Part shown: positions 59,100-64,000 of the stretch, in pieces | Position numbering within the stretch: position 1 is the stretch's first letter | Layout: the number at the start of each line of letters is the position of its first letter | From: Nicotiana tabacum | Taxonomy: Eukaryota; Streptophyta; Magnoliopsida; Solanales; Solanaceae | Assembly (NCBI RefSeq): GCF_000715075.1 | Contig: NC_134101.1 | Location: 192,902,103 to 192,966,102 of the forward strand | Direction of reading: 5' to 3' | Length of the DNA stretch: 64,000 nucleotides | Made by a program: the position numbers and the translations under genes | Notes under the pieces: generated by a model | The model's input: only the letters and a program-made list of their open reading frames with translations | What the model was told of the DNA's origin: nothing | Databases searched by the model: none

Positions 59100-60002
59100 T
59101 CATTTCAGTTCTTTTAGGGCGTGTTGGCATTCTGGAGTCCATTCGAAGTTGCTCCTTCTTTTGAGTAGAGAGAAAAAGTGGTGACTTTTGTCTGATGACC
59201 TTGATATGAATCTGCCTAGGGCCGCTATCCGCCCTATTCGCCATTGGACGGTTTTTACATTGTTTACCATTGTGATTTCTTCGATGGCCTTTATCTTGTC
59301 GGGATTGATCTCGATCCCCCTGTTTGAAACCATAAAGCCTAGGAATTTGCCTGAACCCACTCCGAAGGCACACTTCTCGGGGTTGAGCTTCATGTTGTAG
59401 CTTCCGAGGATGTCGAAAGTTTCCTGCAAATGGGTAAAATGGTCCTCTGTGCGCAGGGACTTAACTAGCATATCATTAATATATACTTCTATTGGTTTAC
59501 CTACTTGATGCTCGAACATTTTATTAACTAGGCGCTGGTACGTTGCCCCTGCGTTTTTTAGCCCAAAAGGCATTACGTTATAGCAATATGTACCATACTT
59601 TTTGATGAACGAGATCTTTTCCCAGTCCTCAAGGTTCATATAGATTTGATTATACCCCGAGTAGGCATCGAGAAAAGTGAGGGTCTTGTGTCCGGCCGTA
59701 GCATCGATCAAGCGATCGATATTAGGCAATGGGAAGGAATCTTTGGGACACACCCTATTTAAGTCTTTATAATCTACACACATTCTTAGCTTGTTCCCCT
59801 TTTTGGTCACTACTACTTCATTGGCCAGCCATTCGTGGTACATTACCGCTCTAATGGATCCGATTTTAAGAAGTTTTTCTACCTTTTCTTTGATGAAGGC
59901 ATGTTTTACCTCGGACTGCAGTCTTCTCTTCTGCTTCACGGGTTTGAATTTGGGATCAATGCTCAGCCTGTGGGAGGTTATTTCCGGCGGGATTCCTGTC
60001 AT
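59100..60002 (-). CDS. F reverse transcriptase domain, catalytic Asp lost
   Basis: 300 codons open from Met 60002 to a stop by 59100. The true pol frame begins upstream, so the Met is internal. Motifs: KKGNKLRMCVDYKDLN (68-82), SFPLPNIDRLID (89-100), LTFLDAYSGYNQI (108-120, with the first catalytic Asp at 112), MPFGLKNAGATYQ (144-156) and YINDML (174-179). The last should be YIDDM or YVDDM, so Asp 176 is Asn. Then NPEKCAFGV (207-215) and KFLGFMVSNRGIEINP follow. The domain has its normal length with no stop, so decay is recent or light. The codon change is GAT to AAT at 59475-59477. Confidence 0.95.
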   Translation of the reverse strand: MTGIPPEITSHRLSIDPKFKPVKQKRRLQSEVKHAFIKEKVEKLLKIGSIRAVMYHEWLANEVVVTKKGNKLRMCVDYKDLNRVCPKDSFPLPNIDRLIDATAGHKTLTFLDAYSGYNQIYMNLEDWEKISFIKKYGTYCYNVMPFGLKNAGATYQRLVNKMFEHQVGKPIEVYINDMLVKSLRTEDHFTHLQETFDILGSYNMKLNPEKCAFGVGSGKFLGFMVSNRGIEINPDKIKAIEEITMVNNVKTVQWRIGRIAALGRFISRSSDKSHHFFSLLKRRSNFEWTPECQHALKELK

Positions 60003-60760
60003 TTCTAGGTGGGACCAGGCGAAACAATCGATATTGTTACTAAGAAATTAAATAAACCCTGTCCTGAGTTCGGGGGTCTACCCCGTTCCCAGGTATACCT
60101 TACGATCCGGTAGGTGCTCGATTAAAATGGTCTGCTCCATCCCTTCGATTGTTGATTTAGTCGCATCCGATTCTTCGGAGGCGACGAAGGTTCGGGGGGC
60201 GAAGAAATCTTCCTCATCGTCCTCGGGGGCTTGTGTGTTTCTATCCTCATCCGGGATCGGGCATGTGGGGATCGGCACCTCATAGTGGACCGCGAACATT
60301 TCTTTTGCTGCCGTTGTTCTCCATGTATGGTAGTGATGCCATCCCTCGTGGGAAACCTTATCACCTGACGCAAGGTTGAGGGTACTGCCCTCATACTGTG
60401 TATTTATGGCATGCCGAGTAATTCATTTTACCTCATTTTGTCGTTGATGACCTGGAACTCAGTGTTCTGAATCACGCCGGATGTGTCGATAGGGAGGGTG
60501 ATCTCTCCTTTTGTTACTTCGCCAGTCAGGTTAAAGCCGTGGAGGATTTGAGGGACTGCAACGACTCGATCGAGCAGCCCAAGCTATTCTGCTACCTCTA
60601 ATCTAATTATGTTGTCCGAGCTGCCTAGATCCACGAGCACGCGTTTTATCCTAGTATTGTTTAAAAGAAACGAGATCACCAGTGCGTTGTTGTGCGGTTC
60701 TATCATGGCCTCGAGGTCCTTCTCGCTGAACGTGAGGGTGTCTTTGGGCATGCGGTTTCG
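60003..60760 (-). pseudogene. F aspartic protease and protease-RT linker
   Basis: TLTFSEKDLEAMIEPHNNALVISF leads to IKRVLVDLGSSDNIIRLEV, the active site (DLGSS here, DPGSS in E). After a stop at 60584 the frame continues in pieces (LHGFNLTGEVTKGEITLP, then AVPSTLRQVIRFPTRDG) and an acidic linker (DEDRNTQAPEDDEEDFF) to RT. Confidence 0.8.
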
Positions 60761-60964
60761 GGTCGGTCCCTCTTTTTTGGTGGATGTTCTCGTCCGTTTG
60801 AACATGGGTCCTTGGGGAACATCGGTCCCCCCAATAATCATATGGACGTCATGTCGGAGAACCTTCCCTTCCACCCGGGTTGAGTTCAGTGGTGCACCGA
60901 CTTCTGGAGATGCTATCTCCTTCTCTCTGTTGTTACTAAGGTTCTGGTTTCCCATTTTGTTCAC
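60761..60964 (-). pseudogene. F gag remnant (N- and C-terminal ends joined)
   Basis: MNKMGNQNLSNNREKEIASP is a gag-type start after the PBS leader. About 30 residues on it passes to HDVHMIIGGTDVPQGPMF, the end of Tat gag just before protease. The whole gag core (present in E and D) is deleted in frame, so F could not form particles itself. Confidence 0.75.
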
Positions 60965-61072
60965 CGAGCCGGGCGCTCTATCCTGAAATCGAAGATCTTG
61001 GACAAGAAAAGTATGAAAGATAACTTGTGTCGTGTAACGAAACCAGCAAGAAAATAATCACTATTATTTTTA

Positions 61073-61090
61073 GCCCCACGGTGGGTGCCA
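61073..61090 (-). other. primer-binding site of element F
   Basis: Minus-strand tggcacccaccgtggggc, as in D. Confidence 0.7.
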
Positions 61091-61093
61091 AAC

Positions 61094-61750
61094 TGTTTAC
61101 TGTAAAGATGGTAATAACAATTAAATTTGTAAATGGGACTCTAAAAATATGTTATCTATTTTTATGATAGTTGTTAGAGCGGTTAAAGCTAGACGTACAG
61201 AGTCTAATGGCGAAATACAAGTTAAAATGAGGCAGTAATCAAACCGAGGGGCTTGCTACCCGGGCTTCGGATTGATCAAAAAAAGGCCTCGAGGTCGATA
61301 TCTGGCTCGAGCTCGAGCTATCAGGTGTAATCGGAAAGGGGATAACAGTTAGGATATAATTAAAGAAGGCTCCTTATGGCCAATATCAAGCAATTAATGA
61401 AGAACAAGTATGAAAGCAATAAATAAAGAAGTAGCACCGAGCGAGTTAGTTAGAGAGAAAAGAGAGAGAGATATTATTGATCTTGTGTAGAATGGTTGGA
61501 GCAACAGTAGTCGAGAGTTATAAAGTGATGGGGATCCCTTTTATATAGGAGAGGAATCCCATTATAGTACAAAATGCATTAATTGTAAAGGTATGGAGAC
61601 GGGACGGGTACATTTGACATCTTGAGACAGGCCCCGGATAGGTCAACTTTGCCAGATTAAGCCGTGTGCCTTGGGAATTCCCCCCTCACATACTATAGCT
61701 ATTAGAATGCAATTCCCTCCGGGGTCGGTACCTGGAGGCCCCCCGGATTC
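61094..61750 (-). repeat. element F 5' LTR
   Basis: Inner end tgtttactg at 61094 (plus strand), TATA near 61540, outer part with ggaattgcattctaatagct shared with the 3' LTR. The last 100 or so bases to the expected cgcataca are missing at the outer end. Confidence 0.8.
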
Positions 61751-62265
61751 ATAAGTATGAATAGCACCTCCCTTAGAAACCTGCCTACAAACACCTTAAA
61801 AGGTTATCTACTTCAAGCTCAAAGTAAAAGCTCCAAGTGCCCGAAGTTGACTTTCACTTCGATGCTCTATCTCCGTGAGGCTCGAGGACCCCGATGATCC
61901 AAGTTTACTGGACCACTTCAGGCTTGATTCCAGGAAAAATGATGAGCTTGGAAGTGAGCCATTTCTGTCGACCATACGCTGGAAAAGGTAACGATGCGGT
62001 CATCGAGACCTTTGGAAGACTGACCGGCAGGTGCAATTACTGCATTCCTGAAGAACCGAATTGACGGCGGTACTTTCACCTTAGAGAACGGGAATCCACA
62101 ATGCATTGAATGATGTATAAAACACAAGTCCATGGGATGTCTTGGTTATCACAAAAACTCGTGCCACAAGTTAAGTCATCAGTATGACGTCGTCGTGAGA
62201 AGCTCGAGGAGTCGGGTGTAAGAGTCATTTCCCATCGCTTCGTTCTGAGAAATGTGGAGACTATC
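61751..62265 (+). other. E tail and polypurine tract
   Basis: Resumed E sequence after F. It ends gagaaatgtggagactatc (62247-62265), the polypurine tract for the 3' LTR. A minus-strand frame at 62133-61918 may be the start of the E antisense gene but shows no domain. Confidence 0.5.
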
Positions 62266-63016
62266 TGTATGCGGTGAAATCAGAGGGCCTAATTTCTTGC
62301 TATCAAGTCACCTTAGAAGAATGTCTCGAGGCCCCGAGGACGTGGAGTTGCGGCTGAGTTCCCTCCCTCGAGGCTCATCGAGGTCCGACTCAAAGAAGAC
62401 AAAGATCGATGCTAGAGCAAAGCGAGGAATTCCCAAGGAACACGGCTAAGTCTGACAAAGCTGGCCTACCCAGGGCCTATCTCAAGATGTCACGTCCAGC
62501 CGTCCCGTCTCCATGCCTTTACAATTAATGCATTTTGTACTCTAACGGGATTGCCCTCCTATATAAAGGGGATTCCCATCACTTTGTAACTCCGGGCTGC
62601 TATTGCTCCAACTACTCTGCACAAGATCAGTAATATCTCTCTCTTCCTTTTCTCTCTAAATTACTCGCTCGAGGCTGCTCTTTACATTCATTGCTTTCAT
62701 ACTTGCTCTTTATTCGTTGCTTGATATTGGCCATAAAGAGCCTTCTTTAATCATATCATAACTGGTATCCCATTTCCGGTTACCCCCGATAGCTCGGACT
62801 CGAGCCTAGTCATCAACCTCAAAGCCTCTCATTGGTAAGTCCGAGGACCGGGTGGCAAGACCCTCGGTTTGATTACTGCCCCATTTTAACTTGTATTTCA
62901 TCATAGACTCCGTATTCCTAGCATCAACTGCTCTACCAACTAGCATAAAAATAGATCACGTATTTTTAGAGTCTCATTTACAAATTTAATTGTCATTACC
63001 ATTTTCACGGTAAACA
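62266..63016 (+). repeat. element E 3' LTR
   Basis: 751 bases, tgtatgcggtg to cggtaaaca; close to the 5' LTR at 41120-41871 along its length with scattered substitutions and small indels. TATA at 62556-62563. Confidence 0.9.
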
Positions 63017-63214
63017 ATCAGCCAATTTATTCTCGAAGATCCCCTTTTCAAGCACGATGTTGTTTGTGAGAATGTTGTCATAATACCAGCCATGACAATC
63101 AGTAGATATTAAGCGTTCATTAACAAATTGTTCCTCCACAGCTTCTTCCTCAATTTTATGATTAAATGCCACATTTTCGTTCAATTCAGGTCTATTTTTT
63201 AAGTTTAAAGTACC
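63017..63214 (-). pseudogene. plant-transposon-like ORF, 5' part (exon)
   Basis: Minus-strand frame open through 63214-63017: LNLKNRPELNENVAFNHK, then VEEQFVNERLIS and VLEKGIFENKLAD at the E junction. An acceptor-like tttctag lies just upstream (63220-63215), so this may be an exon start. With E removed it runs in frame into 41119-40821, placing EKGIF upstream of EFYANL as in members of this family. Confidence 0.55.
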
Positions 63215-64000
63215 TAGAAATCAATACCACGTTAGTCAAGAATTATAATCATGTTAGGCAATTCAAAACAATGCAATTAGGTCAAAGAATCAAGCCGAAC
63301 GGGCCCAACAAGCCAAAATTGCAAAGACACTATTTTTGGCCAAATTACCCAGTTACCGCAACTGCAGAAAAATCAACGCAGGTGCGGTTCTGCTTCTGTG
63401 GTATTTTATTCTCTTCTGCGAAATGTCTCTAGCTGACCAAAATTCGCACCTCTGGAATTTACATCACAGGTGTGATGCCGCATCTGCGGCCCATTTTGGC
63501 ATCTACGGTGTTCATCAGAGGGTTCAAAGGCCCAAACAATTTCGGCTCTTTTCACTTCTAAGCATGATTTTAGCACATAATTTATACTCAAGAATTCTAA
63601 ATTTGTGCACTACATGAACATATGACTCTATTAAACCTGCTTTTATGGTACTTAGTAAAAATACCTTTTTTGGAAAATTTGTCGAACACATTACAAGTAG
63701 AGATAATGTTATGCTTCTTTAATCTAATTTGTTCTCATACTAACCAAATTTGTTTTTCATCATCAACAGCACACCACAAACACACTCTAAACTAATGTCC
63801 CTCACTCTTAAAACTGACTTTGATAAGAAAATTTTAAAAAGAAAAATGGGGTTGTGGGAGTTCATCCAAAGAAAAAAAATCAGAGATGAAGATGAAGAAG
63901 AAAATAAAAAATAGAAGAAGAAAATAAAAAATAGAAGAAAGAAGTATATAAGGGAACTGAAAATGATACCTGTGTTGCTTTGTGTGTAAGAACTTGAGTG
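63215..64000. other. flank upstream of transposon-like ORF, no gene seen
   Basis: Contains GC-richer phrases aggtgcggttctgcttctgt and tgatgccgcatctgcggccc (63380-63500), of a style common in Solanaceae LTRs, and a purine-rich gaagaagaaaataaaaaata stretch (63860-63945). Short frames (63166-63432, 63336-63617) are not supported as genes. Confidence 0.4.

Larger units (their letters stand above)
51862..61750 (-). mobile_element. element F: Tat-type with full pol, gag deleted
   Basis: Minus strand. 5' LTR 61750-61094, PBS 61090-61073, gag start fused to protease, RT, RNase H, archaeal-type RNase H, integrase ending at 56775, conserved block, 3' region, antisense gene (plus strand, 52587-54924), polypurine tract 52284-52262 and 3' LTR 52261-51862. 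The second RNase H is the hallmark of the Tat clade. Outer ends of both LTRs are missing, so no target duplication can be read. It splits the 3' part of E. Confidence 0.75.
41120..63016 (+). mobile_element. element E: Tat-type, gag-protease, heavily nested
   Basis: 5' LTR 41120-41871, PBS 41875-41892, gag 41992-42272 and 45312-46700, protease to about 47330, conserved block, 3' region, antisense gene 49546-51300, then after element F a tail 61751-62265 with polypurine tract, and 3' LTR 62266-63016. The two LTRs share a U3 beginning tgtatgcggcgaaatcagag that the F LTRs lack, so they are one pair. Flanks ctcgg (41115-41119) and atcag (63017-63021) match at three of five bases. The strongest support is that the interrupted ORF on either side is in frame. 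Confidence 0.75.

Noticed and set aside
59089..59373. 94-codon minus-strand ORF overlapping RT
   Set aside because: A shadow frame of the RT domain.
41120..63016. Two separate elements, one with only a 5' LTR and one with only a 3' LTR
   Set aside because: The LTRs share a U3 type, and the flanking ORF is in frame across the pair, so one nested element is simpler.
63860..63945. Polypurine tract of another LTR element
   Set aside because: Purine-rich, but no LTR start (tg) with a matching partner follows within the window.

Overview
This window is plant nuclear heterochromatin made almost wholly of long terminal repeat (LTR) retrotransposons nested in one another. I see no intact host gene, tRNA, rRNA or CRISPR array. 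The look of the Ty3/gypsy families (Tat/Ogre-type gag, Tat pol with two RNase H domains, chromovirus-like LTRs ending TGACA followed by TGGTATCAGAGC) suggests a Solanaceae genome. That is inference from remembered sequence style and was not searched.

Layout. 1-2332: 3' part of a pol-deleted Ogre-like element (gag remnant, two hairpins, tandem-repeat-rich 3' untranslated region, polypurine tract), followed by its plus-strand 3' LTR (2333-~6956). ~7331-10742: a second LTR of that kind on the minus strand. 10743-27905: a minus-strand chromovirus-like element H (3' LTR, PPT, ORF-less interior, PBS, 5' LTR). Its 5' LTR is split by element A (plus strand, 16178-25363, near-perfect 5-bp target duplication). 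27906-29398: a third Ogre-like LTR start (minus). 29399-40273: a minus-strand chromovirus C' with decayed integrase and RT and an initiator-Met tRNA type PBS. Its 5' LTR is split by D (33720-39149), a Tat derivative that kept gag and lost nearly all of pol. 40274-41119 and 63017-63214: two pieces of one minus-strand plant-transposon-like ORF, separated by Tat element E (41120-63016). E itself contains a solo chromovirus LTR (42273-45311, perfect target duplication CAACA) and a minus-strand Tat element F (~51862-61750).

E has gag and protease but no RT or integrase. F has protease, RT, RNase H, archaeal-type RNase H and integrase but almost no gag. Neither is autonomous: F's RT catalytic motif reads YIND and its integrase DDE glutamate is lysine. 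Both carry, antisense to pol in the 3' region, a multi-exon gene for a gypsy-type transposon-domain and coiled-coil protein, with introns at matching places.

Relative order of events that the nesting supports: transposon-like ORF, then C' and E into it; then solo LTR and F into E; D into C'; A into H. I found no evidence of a new cellular system. The most interesting points are the conserved introns of the antisense genes, a conserved block downstream of pol in three Tat elements, twin hairpins in the Ogre-like 3' region, and stem-forming LTR repeats shared by A and H.
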